A stretch of DNA of 64,000 bases from Bradyrhizobium barranii subsp. apii (GTDB lineage Bacteria > Pseudomonadota > Alphaproteobacteria > Rhizobiales > Xanthobacteraceae). Where the stretch lies: assembly GCF_011516635.5 (NCBI RefSeq), contig NZ_CP096255.1:2292501-2356500 (forward strand). The letters run 5' to 3'. Every line of letters starts with the position of its first letter. The stretch's first letter is position 1. The position numbers and the translations under genes were made by a program. The notes under the pieces were generated by a model, which was given only the letters and a program-made list of their open reading frames with translations, was not told the DNA's origin and searched no databases. Below, piece after piece: positions 57,476 through 64,000 of the stretch.

Positions 57476-57952
57476 ATGTCTGTGATCTACGACTTCAAGG
57501 CCAACTCGCTTCTCGGCGAGGAGGTGCCCATGCGCCGTTTCGAGGGGCAGGTGCTGCTGATCGTCAACACCGCGAGCAAATGCGGCTTCACGCCGCAATA
57601 TCGTGGGCTCGAGGATCTCTATCGCGACCTCTCGCCGCGCGGCTTCTCGGTGCTCGGCTTTCCCTGCAACCAGTTCGGCGCGCAGGAGCCGGGGCCGGCG
57701 AGCGAGATCCTGGCCTTCTGCTCCACCAACTACGACGTCACCTTTCCCCTGTTCGAGAAGATCGACGTCAACGGCGCCCATGCGCACCCTCTGTATGACT
57801 ACCTGAAACGCCAGCAATCCGGCCTGCTGGGCGCCTCCATCAAATGGAATTTCACCAAATTCCTCGTGGACCGTGCCGGCAAGGTGATCGCGCGCTACGC
57901 GCCGACCGCCCGTCCCGAAGGATTGCGGCAGCAAATCGAGACCCTGTTATGA
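57476..57952 (+). CDS. Glutathione peroxidase
   Basis: A 158-residue thiol peroxidase that reduces hydroperoxides. Catalytic Cys36 in NTASKCGFTPQY, followed by GFPCNQFGAQEPG (Cys64, Gln66) and the Trp-Asn pair in IKWNFTKFLVDR. Non-selenium type with Cys in place of selenocysteine. The start follows the amidase stop by two bases and the stop overlaps the next ATG. Confidence 0.94.
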   Translation: MSVIYDFKANSLLGEEVPMRRFEGQVLLIVNTASKCGFTPQYRGLEDLYRDLSPRGFSVLGFPCNQFGAQEPGPASEILAFCSTNYDVTFPLFEKIDVNGAHAHPLYDYLKRQQSGLLGASIKWNFTKFLVDRAGKVIARYAPTARPEGLRQQIETLL

Positions 57953-58206
57953 GCGAGACAATCATGAGCGACGAATTTCCGGACCGCCTGTCGGTCGACC
58001 CGAACAGCCCCTACTACAACGCGGACATTCTTTCGCGCGACGTCGGCATCCGCTTCAAGGGTGTCGAGAAGACCAATGTCGAGGAGTACTGCATCAGCGA
58101 AGGCTGGGTCCGCGTCACCGCCGGCAACGCCAAGGACCGCCACGGCAATCCGCTGACCATCAAGGTGCATGGTCCGGTCGAGCCGTATTTTCGAGACAAG
58201 AAGTAA
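57949..58206 (+). CDS. DUF3297 family protein
   Basis: An 85-residue protein, DRLSVDPNSPYYNADILSRD and KTNVEEYCISEGWVRVTAGN, the DUF3297 pattern; function unknown. ATG at 57949 overlaps the peroxidase stop (ATGA); an internal ATG at 57964 (MSDEFPDRLS) is also plausible. Single-domain, cytoplasmic. Confidence 0.85.
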   Translation: MSETIMSDEFPDRLSVDPNSPYYNADILSRDVGIRFKGVEKTNVEEYCISEGWVRVTAGNAKDRHGNPLTIKVHGPVEPYFRDKK

Positions 58207-58225
58207 GCGCGCCGCGCTCGCTCCT

Positions 58226-58372
58226 CGTCATTGCGAGGAGCACGCTCTCTCCCCGTCATTGCGAGCGACTTGTCCGCCATAGCTCGAAGAGCGACGGCGG
58301 AAGCGAAGCAATCCAGAATCTTTCCGCCGTGACAGTCTGGATTGCTTCGTCGCTTCGCTCCTCGCAATGACG
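58226..58372. repeat. Palindromic intergenic repeat, family A, copy 3
   Basis: Longer copy with an extra CGTCATTGCGAGGAGC unit (58226-58241) before the main pair 58254-58372. Arms GAAGCAATCCAG and CTGGATTGCTTC and outer CTCGCAATGACG. Lies just before tarD. Confidence 0.85.
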
Positions 58373-58391
58373 AAAGTGAAAGGCCAAGCCC

Positions 58392-59561
58392 ATGTCCGTC
58401 CGCATCGTTGACGTCCGCGAGATCACCAAGCCGATCTCTTCGCCGATCCGCAACGCCTATATCGACTTCACCAAGATGACGACGAGCCTCGTCGCCGTCG
58501 TCACTGACGTCGTCCGCGACGGCAAGCGCGTCGTCGGTTACGGCTTCAACTCCAACGGCCGCTACGGGCAGGGCGGCCTGATCCGCGAGCGCTTTGCCTC
58601 GCGCATCCTGGAGGCCGATCCGAAGTCGCTGCTGAATGCGGCCGGTGACAATCTCGACCCCGACAAGGTCTGGGGCGCGATGATGACCAACGAGAAGCCG
58701 GGCGGCCATGGCGAGCGCTCGGTCGCGGTCGGCACCATCGACATGGCGGTGTGGGACGCGGTGGCGAAGATCGCAGGCAAGCCGCTGTTCCGGCTGCTCG
58801 CCGAACAGCACGGCGTCAAGGCCAATCCGCGCGTGTTCGTCTACGCCGCCGGCGGCTACTACTATCCCGGCAAGGATCTCTCGATGTTGCGCGGCGAGAT
58901 GCGCGGCTATCTCGATCGCGGCTACAACGTCGTGAAGATGAAGATCGGCGGCGCGTCGATCGAGGACGACCGCACCCGCATCGAGGCGGTGCTGAAGGAG
59001 ATCGGCAAGGACGCGCAGCTCGCGGTCGATGCCAACGGCCGCTTCGATCTCGAGACCGGCATCGCCTACGCCAAGATGCTGCGGGACTATCCGTTGTTCT
59101 GGTACGAGGAGGTCGGCGATCCCCTCGACTACGCGCTGCAGGCCGCGCTCGCCGAATTCTATCCGGGCCCGATGGCCACGGGCGAAAACCTGTTCAGCCA
59201 CCAGGACGCGCGCAACCTCATCCGCTATGGCGGCATGCGTCCCGACCGCGACTGGCTGCAATTCGACTGCGCGCTGTCCTATGGCCTCTGCGAATACCAG
59301 CGCACGCTGGAGGTCCTGAAAACCTACGGCTGGTCGCCAAGCCGCTGCATCCCGCACGGCGGCCACCAGATGTCCCTCAACATCGCCGCCGGCCTCGGCC
59401 TCGGCGGCAACGAGAGCTATCCCGACCTGTTCCAGCCCTACGGCGGCTTCCCCGATGGTGTGCGCGTCGAGAACGGCCACATCACCATGCCCGACCTGCC
59501 GGGCATCGGCTTCGAAGGCAAGTCGGATCTCTACAAGGAAATGAAGGCGCTGGCGGAGTAG
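58392..59561 (+). CDS. tarD: D-tartrate dehydratase (enolase superfamily)
   Basis: A 389-residue enolase-superfamily enzyme that converts D-tartrate to oxaloacetate. By memory it is nearly identical to the characterised B. japonicum TarD. Base Lys184 in VVKMKIGG (with Lys182), metal ligands in LAVDANGRF, WYEEVGDP and TGENLFSHQ, and the second acid/base His322 in PHGGHQMSLN are all at the expected places. Starts 19 bases after a family A repeat. No transporter or regulator for tartrate is seen beside it. Confidence 0.95.
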   Translation: MSVRIVDVREITKPISSPIRNAYIDFTKMTTSLVAVVTDVVRDGKRVVGYGFNSNGRYGQGGLIRERFASRILEADPKSLLNAAGDNLDPDKVWGAMMTNEKPGGHGERSVAVGTIDMAVWDAVAKIAGKPLFRLLAEQHGVKANPRVFVYAAGGYYYPGKDLSMLRGEMRGYLDRGYNVVKMKIGGASIEDDRTRIEAVLKEIGKDAQLAVDANGRFDLETGIAYAKMLRDYPLFWYEEVGDPLDYALQAALAEFYPGPMATGENLFSHQDARNLIRYGGMRPDRDWLQFDCALSYGLCEYQRTLEVLKTYGWSPSRCIPHGGHQMSLNIAAGLGLGGNESYPDLFQPYGGFPDGVRVENGHITMPDLPGIGFEGKSDLYKEMKALAE

Positions 59562-59582
59562 CCCGACTGCTGCACCACACTC

Positions 59583-59669
59583 CGTCATTGCGAGCGCAGC
59601 GAAGCAATCCAGATTCTCTCCACGGAGCCAGTCTGGATTGCTTCGTCGCAAGGGCTCCTCGCAATGACG
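59583..59669. repeat. Palindromic intergenic repeat, family A, copy 4
   Basis: CGTCATTGCGAGCGCAGCG at the left and CTCCTCGCAATGACG at the right, inner GAAGCAATCCAG and CTGGATTGCTTC. Between the convergent tarD and DUF418 stops. Confidence 0.85.
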
Positions 59670-59684
59670 GCGGAGGGACCTTGG

Positions 59685-60830
59685 TCACTGCACGCCCTCC
59701 ACCCGTGACAACAACATCGGCTGCAGTGCACCATACATCAGCGTGCGCCACAGCCATTCGATCGGGCCGTATCGGTAGTGGCGCAGCCACCATGCGCTGA
59801 ACAGCACCTGTCCGACGTAGACGGCGATGCCGATAGCGAGGGCCTGGGTGATGCCGAGCCGTCCGAACAGGCCAAGGCCGTAGCCGTAGAAGATCCAGCC
59901 GAAGATGAGCGATTGTGCGACGTAGTTGGTGAATGCCATCCGGCCGAGCGGCGCGGCCCAGCCGAGCAGCCTCTTGCCGCGTCCGAAACTGGCGATGAAG
60001 AGGATGGCGGCACCATAGCCCAGCGCCAGCAGGATGTTGCCGAGCGGCTCGATGCCAAAGTAAAGCAAGGCCGCGCCGAGACAGATAGCCGGAAGCGCGA
60101 TGACGAGCAGGCCGCGGGCATTTTGCAGAATGCCGCTCCGCCAGGCCAGCGCTCCGACGAGAAACAGCCCGATCGTGCGCAAGAAGACGAACGCGTGCAG
60201 GGACGCGATGAGAGGAATTTCGCGGAGACGAAACGCCAGCACGTCGAGGAAGCCGCCCGTCGCATAGATGCGATTTGCATCCATGACGTCCCGCCAGATC
60301 GCGGTCCTGCCGGGAAACAACCCCGCGGGCGGAAAGGCCTGCATGGCCAGATACAGCGCGAGAGACGCCAGCGCGGCGAGCGTCAGCAACCAGCGCGGGC
60401 CAAACAGGAACGGCAGCACGATGAATCCCGCCAGTGCATATTCGGTGAGGATATCGCCGTTCCAGATCAGGCACAAATGAATGACGCCGAACACCAGCAG
60501 CACAGCGAGCCGCCGCAGGAGCAGGAAAGTGCGGCGCTCGCTGTTCGCGAGCCGGTCGAATTGAATGGCAAGGCCTGCGCCGAACAGCAGCGAGAACAGC
60601 GCAAACGCCTTGAGCTCCACGGCCTGCGTCAGGATCGTTTCGACGGCGCGATCAACCGGCGAAGCAAGCGTTCTGGCACCAAGAAACTGCTCGAAGATCG
60701 AAATGCGAAATTCCATGACCACGTTGATGGCCATGACGCCGAACAGGGCAATGCCCCGCAGCACGTCGATGGCGTCGATTCGGTCCGAGGGGCTTATTGG
60801 CCGGGGAGATGCGGCACCATCGGATGTCAT
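59685..60830 (-). CDS. DUF418 domain membrane protein
   Basis: A 381-residue polytopic membrane protein, about nine or ten helices. IDAIDVLRGIALFGVMAINV at the N-terminus and the C-terminal DUF418 block (LLGWAAPLGRMAFTNYVAQS, YGPIEWLWRTLMYG) identify the family, which is distantly related to acyltransferase-3 proteins; function unknown. The ATG at 60830 is the first that gives the family N-terminus; the ORF continues upstream into a repeat. Confidence 0.88.
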   Translation of the reverse strand: MTSDGAASPRPISPSDRIDAIDVLRGIALFGVMAINVVMEFRISIFEQFLGARTLASPVDRAVETILTQAVELKAFALFSLLFGAGLAIQFDRLANSERRTFLLLRRLAVLLVFGVIHLCLIWNGDILTEYALAGFIVLPFLFGPRWLLTLAALASLALYLAMQAFPPAGLFPGRTAIWRDVMDANRIYATGGFLDVLAFRLREIPLIASLHAFVFLRTIGLFLVGALAWRSGILQNARGLLVIALPAICLGAALLYFGIEPLGNILLALGYGAAILFIASFGRGKRLLGWAAPLGRMAFTNYVAQSLIFGWIFYGYGLGLFGRLGITQALAIGIAVYVGQVLFSAWWLRHYRYGPIEWLWRTLMYGALQPMLLSRVEGVQ

Positions 60831-60892
60831 GGAAGAATTCCAATTGTAGCTCGACGACGCGTGGCGCGGGGCGAGATGCCTGCCACACGCTC

Positions 60893-60979
60893 CGTCATTG
60901 CGAGCGCAGCGAAGCAATCCAGAATCTCTCTGTGGAGGCAGTCTGGATTGTTTCTTCGCAAGAGCTCCTCGCAATGACG
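60893..60979. repeat. Palindromic intergenic repeat, family A, copy 5
   Basis: CGTCATTGCGAGCGCAGCG at the left, CTCCTCGCAATGACG at the right, inner arms as in other copies. Between MmgE/PrpD stop and DUF418 start. Confidence 0.85.
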
Positions 60980-61019
60980 ATGTGGCGAAAGTCTGCCATT
61001 CCTTACGAAATTTCGCTCC

Positions 61020-62468
61020 TCACACGCGTTGCAGCAGCGGCCGCAAGCTGCGGATGTCGGTCACAGCCTCAATCTCATACACCGACTTGATCAACCGCTC
61101 GGCCTTCTCGCCGCCGACCACTGGGGCAATCAGATCGCGCGCCTTGTCGATGACCTCGTCGCGCGTCATCGGGTTGCGCGGCGTGCCGCGCACGGCGGTG
61201 ACGCGCTCGGAGAGGCGGCTTCCATCAGTGAGCTCGATCTCGACGACGGCGACGCGCACCGGCAATAGTTTGGCCAGCTCCTCGTCGCGCACCAAATTCA
61301 CCTTGGCGCGCTCCTTCAAAACCGCCGCGTCCTGCATGCGCGGCTTGTCGTGCGCGGCGTGGAACGAGGCGGTCTTGTCGAGCAGCATCACGGCGACCAT
61401 GTGCTGGAGACAGATGTCGGGGATGTCGCGGTTGTCCACGACCTCGGCGACCGACGGCGCGAGGCGCACGGTCACGCGCTTGACCTCTCCGGCCTCGAAC
61501 GCCTGCTTGCTGCGGATGGCGTAGACCGCATCGAGCGGTCCCTGGATCGGTGAACCCACCGTCCATTTCTTGATGTCGGTGCCTGCGATCTCGTAACGCT
61601 CGCCAAGCTTCTCCACGAGTTTGCCGGTCGCAGCCTTCGGCGCATAGGCCAGGAAGTAATTGTCTGGCCCTGAGAACACGTCGTCGACGCCGTTCCAGTC
61701 CGAACGCACCAGCAGTGCCGACGTCACGCCGTTTCGGGCCGGCATGCCGGCGAACACAAACCCTTTCTCGATATGGTCGACGTCGCGCCGCCACACGATG
61801 AAGCCGGAGGATTGCTGCGCGGCATAGTCGAGCACCCAGCGCATCCGGCGCGCGTCGAAGCCGGCGACGCTAGCCGCCGCAGCGGAAGCGCAGAACGTGC
61901 CGGAAATGCTGTGCGTGCTCAGCACGCTTTCATAGCTGAAATCGGCCCCGCCCATCGCCATCACCACGCGCGTGCCGACGTCATAGCCGAGCGTCACCGC
62001 ACGCAGAAAATGGGCGCCGTCGATTCCGAGGTGTTCGCCGAGCGCAAGTGCCGCGGGAACAGTCGAACTGCCGGGATGCGAGCGCGACGGGCTGTGCGAA
62101 TCGTCGGTCTCGTCGGCATGCGCCATGACGCCGTTGGCAAGCGCAGCCTCGACTGGCGACGCGGTGAGCGATGTGCCGGCAATGGTCGATGTCCCCTGCG
62201 CAGCATTGGCGCGAATGTAGCGCTGCGCCGCCTGACCGGGCGGCAGCTCCGATCCTGATATCATCGACGCCAGCGTATCGAGGATGTGGTGCTTTGCTTG
62301 TTCGACGACTTCGGGTGGCAGCGCGCGGGTTTTCGCAGCGCTCATGTAGTCGCACAGCGCCGTCATTTCTGGCCCGGAGCCAGATCCCTCCGCGAAACTC
62401 CGTGCGGGCGCGAGGGCGAGGCTGGTGGCAGCGGCCGCGGTGAGGCCGAGGAAGTCGCGTCGGTTCAT
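61020..62468 (-). CDS. MmgE/PrpD family protein with Tat-like signal
   Basis: A 482-residue protein with N-terminal MNRRDFLGLTAAAATSLALA, a twin-arginine export signal. The rest is the MmgE/PrpD fold, which includes 2-methylcitrate dehydratase, aconitate decarboxylase and related enzymes: ALANGVMAHADETDDSHSPS and GTFCASAAAASVAGFDARRM. An exported member is less usual, so the substrate is open. Stop at 61020; upstream lies a family D repeat and the mcd gene. Confidence 0.88.
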   Translation of the reverse strand: MNRRDFLGLTAAAATSLALAPARSFAEGSGSGPEMTALCDYMSAAKTRALPPEVVEQAKHHILDTLASMISGSELPPGQAAQRYIRANAAQGTSTIAGTSLTASPVEAALANGVMAHADETDDSHSPSRSHPGSSTVPAALALGEHLGIDGAHFLRAVTLGYDVGTRVVMAMGGADFSYESVLSTHSISGTFCASAAAASVAGFDARRMRWVLDYAAQQSSGFIVWRRDVDHIEKGFVFAGMPARNGVTSALLVRSDWNGVDDVFSGPDNYFLAYAPKAATGKLVEKLGERYEIAGTDIKKWTVGSPIQGPLDAVYAIRSKQAFEAGEVKRVTVRLAPSVAEVVDNRDIPDICLQHMVAVMLLDKTASFHAAHDKPRMQDAAVLKERAKVNLVRDEELAKLLPVRVAVVEIELTDGSRLSERVTAVRGTPRNPMTRDEVIDKARDLIAPVVGGEKAERLIKSVYEIEAVTDIRSLRPLLQRV

Positions 62469-62559
62469 GGTGTCCCGTTCTTGAATGCAGGAATCCGATG
62501 AACCGTCTAGCGCTCAAGACGGCCGCATGTCCAGTCGGCGCCGCATCCACAACCCAGCT

Positions 62560-62671
62560 GTCATGCCCCGCGAAGGCGGGGCATCCAGTACGCCGCGGCG
62601 AATGTGGTTAGGGCGAGCTCTTCAACGCCGGCCTCTGGAATACTGGATCGTCCGCCTTCGCGGACGATGAC
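62560..62671. repeat. Palindromic intergenic repeat, family D
   Basis: Left arm GTCATGCCCCGCGAAGGCGG through CATCCAGTA, right arm TACTGGATCGTCCGCCTTCG through GATGAC. The arms are almost perfect complements, each with its own small hairpin. Just downstream of the malonyl-CoA decarboxylase stop. Confidence 0.8.
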
Positions 62672-62698
62672 ACCGTCTCTGGAGCGACATCTCCGCGC

Positions 62699-64000
62699 TT
62701 ACGACAGCCGCATGTCCAGCAGCCTGCGCCCCTCGCCCTTGAGCAGCTTCTTCACCGCGCTCGACGCCACGACCTCGCCGTCGTTGGCGTAGGCTTCGTG
62801 GTTCTTCTCGATGTCGTCGAGGCGGTAGAGGTAGTTGACCATCACGCCGGCGGACTCGCGCGCGCCTTTCGGCGAGAGGTCGCCGAGCCAGTTGATGCGC
62901 TCGAGCCGTGCGCCGTTGCCGAGATGGAAGCGGGCGACGGAATCGATCAGCTTGCCCTTCGGCGTGCGCGCCTTCAGGAAGTAATAGGCCGCGAGCGGCT
63001 CGATCACGGTGCGGAGCAGCGTCGTCGTCTCGGGGTTCTCGAACCATTTGGGATCGTCGAGGCGCTTCAGCACCTCGCGGTCCTCGTCCGAGAGCGGCAG
63101 GTCCCTGTCCTGCTTCACCCATTGCATGAAGCCCGGCACCGGCGAGAGCGTCACGAAGGTGTCGAGTTTTGGCGTCTCGCGGCGCAGCTCTTCGACCACC
63201 TGCTTGATCAGGAAGCTGCCGAAGGAGATGCCGCCAAGCCCGCGCTGGGTGTTGGAGATCGAATAGAACACCGCGGTGCGCGCGCGCTCGATCGGCAGAT
63301 GCTGGCGGTCGACCGCCAGCAGCGGCGCGATCGCACCGGGGATCGTCTCGGTCAGCGCCACCTCGACGAAGATCAGGGGCTCGTCGACCATGGCGGGATG
63401 GAAAAAGGCGTAGCAACGCCGGTCGACCGGGTCGATGCGGCGGCGCAGATCGTCCCAGTCGCTGATCTCGTGCACGGCTTCGTAACGAATGATCTTTTCG
63501 AGGATGTTGGCCGGGGTCGACCAGTCAATCCGGCGCAGCACGAGAAACCCCCTGTTGAACCACGACGAGAGAAGGTGCGAGACGTCGCGATCGAGCGCGG
63601 CGAGATCGGTGTGCCCGTTCATCATGCCGAGCAGATCGGCGCGCATGTTGACGAGATCGCCGGTGCCGCCCGGCGCGCGGTTGAGGCGGCGGATCAGCTC
63701 CTGCCGGCGCGGCTCGGAGGCGAAATGCAGCGAGCTCGCGTCTTCGTCACTGGGACTGGCGCGCCATTTTTCGATCGCCTTGGACAGGCGTTCGCGATCG
63801 GGGCCGAAATCGCGCACCAGGGCTTCGAAGAAGGCGTGGCGTCCTGCCGCATCCAACTCCTGGTAGATGTCGAGCACCTCACGCGCCATGGCGGTGCCCG
63901 AAGCTTCGCCACGACCGGACAGCAGCGCACCGCAGAGCTCGATCAGGCCTTCGGCATCGTGCTTGGTGTCGTCGGAATCCCCGCGGCGCAGCAGCGTGCG
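62699..64000 (-). CDS. Malonyl-CoA decarboxylase, 5' end outside the window
   Basis: 433 codons are visible and the frame stays open to the right edge, so the N-terminus is missing. The protein turns malonyl-CoA into acetyl-CoA. ISWRRIDWSTPA-like region, SISNTQRGLGGISFGSFLIK, FVTLSPVPGFMQWV and RFHLGNGARLERINWLGD are family signatures; the last two hold catalytic Ser and His residues of this GNAT-fold enzyme. An internal ATG at 63889 is not the real start, since upstream codons read as normal MCD helical domain. Confidence 0.93.
   Translation of the reverse strand, partial: RTLLRRGDSDDTKHDAEGLIELCGALLSGRGEASGTAMAREVLDIYQELDAAGRHAFFEALVRDFGPDRERLSKAIEKWRASPSDEDASSLHFASEPRRQELIRRLNRAPGGTGDLVNMRADLLGMMNGHTDLAALDRDVSHLLSSWFNRGFLVLRRIDWSTPANILEKIIRYEAVHEISDWDDLRRRIDPVDRRCYAFFHPAMVDEPLIFVEVALTETIPGAIAPLLAVDRQHLPIERARTAVFYSISNTQRGLGGISFGSFLIKQVVEELRRETPKLDTFVTLSPVPGFMQWVKQDRDLPLSDEDREVLKRLDDPKWFENPETTTLLRTVIEPLAAYYFLKARTPKGKLIDSVARFHLGNGARLERINWLGDLSPKGARESAGVMVNYLYRLDDIEKNHEAYANDGEVVASSAVKKLLKGEGRRLLDMRLS

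Noticed and set aside
1..64000. Mobile elements, CRISPR, tRNA or rRNA genes
   Set aside because: Looked for transposase or integrase motifs, regular repeat-spacer arrays and tRNA-like cloverleafs by eye; none found.

Overview
The window reads as a chromosomal segment of a Bradyrhizobium species or a very close relative. It is GC-rich, has alphaproteobacterial gene families throughout, carries several families of imperfect palindromic intergenic repeats of the kind common in that genus, and encodes a protein that matches the Bradyrhizobium japonicum D-tartrate dehydratase almost residue for residue as I recall it. I see no insertion sequence, prophage, CRISPR array, rRNA or tRNA gene. It looks like core or stable accessory chromosome, not a recently transferred island.

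Layout: (1) 1-3550, the end of kdpC and the potassium sensor pair kdpD-kdpE. (2) 3691-7359, divergent ku and ligD for non-homologous end joining. (3) 7466-8130, two small genes (DUF3309 membrane peptide, polyhydroxyalkanoate-system protein). (4) 8134-26145, a large alpha-glucan and trehalose block: treY, treZ, glgX, glgB, treS-maltokinase and glgE in one leftward operon, with malQ and a GH15 enzyme divergent from it. (5) 26202-33717, a leftward sugar-phosphate block: HAD phosphatase, gntK, pgl, zwf, gnd, tal-pgi fusion. (6) 34984-39763, the prkA-yeaH-spoVR stress operon. (7) 39995-45230, small mixed genes, including an ArsR/SRPBCC pair, two STM3941-like membrane proteins and an adenylate cyclase-SUMF1 fusion. 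(8) 45231-49899, a 2-oxoacid:ferredoxin oxidoreductase (two subunits) with a GltD-like flavoprotein. (9) 50135-55355, pqqABCDE plus pip and one more gene. (10) 55604-64000, catabolic and stress genes: amidase, glutathione peroxidase, tarD, DUF418, MmgE/PrpD and malonyl-CoA decarboxylase running off the right edge.

How it fits together: blocks 2, 3, 4 and 6 look like parts of one general stress response. Their upstream regions hold GGAAC-N16/17-NGTT motifs, the promoter type read by the alphaproteobacterial extracytoplasmic sigma factor EcfG. The match is exact for prkA and weaker for ku, ligD, DUF3309 and malQ. These genes cover DNA end joining, trehalose/glycogen turnover and the PrkA kinase module. 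Block 5 would supply NADPH and hexose phosphates next to the glucan cycle.

Main oddities. The GlgE homologue keeps its nucleophile Asp but has Lys where family members have the acid/base Glu. Five genes carry single small indels (malQ, GH15, spoVR, an STM3941-like gene, a DsrE-family gene) while the protein on both sides stays well conserved. That pattern suggests either read errors in this assembly or very recent inactivation. A membrane adenylate cyclase has a periplasmic SUMF1-like domain that lacks the catalytic Cys pair, and it is followed by a secreted DUF4399 protein.
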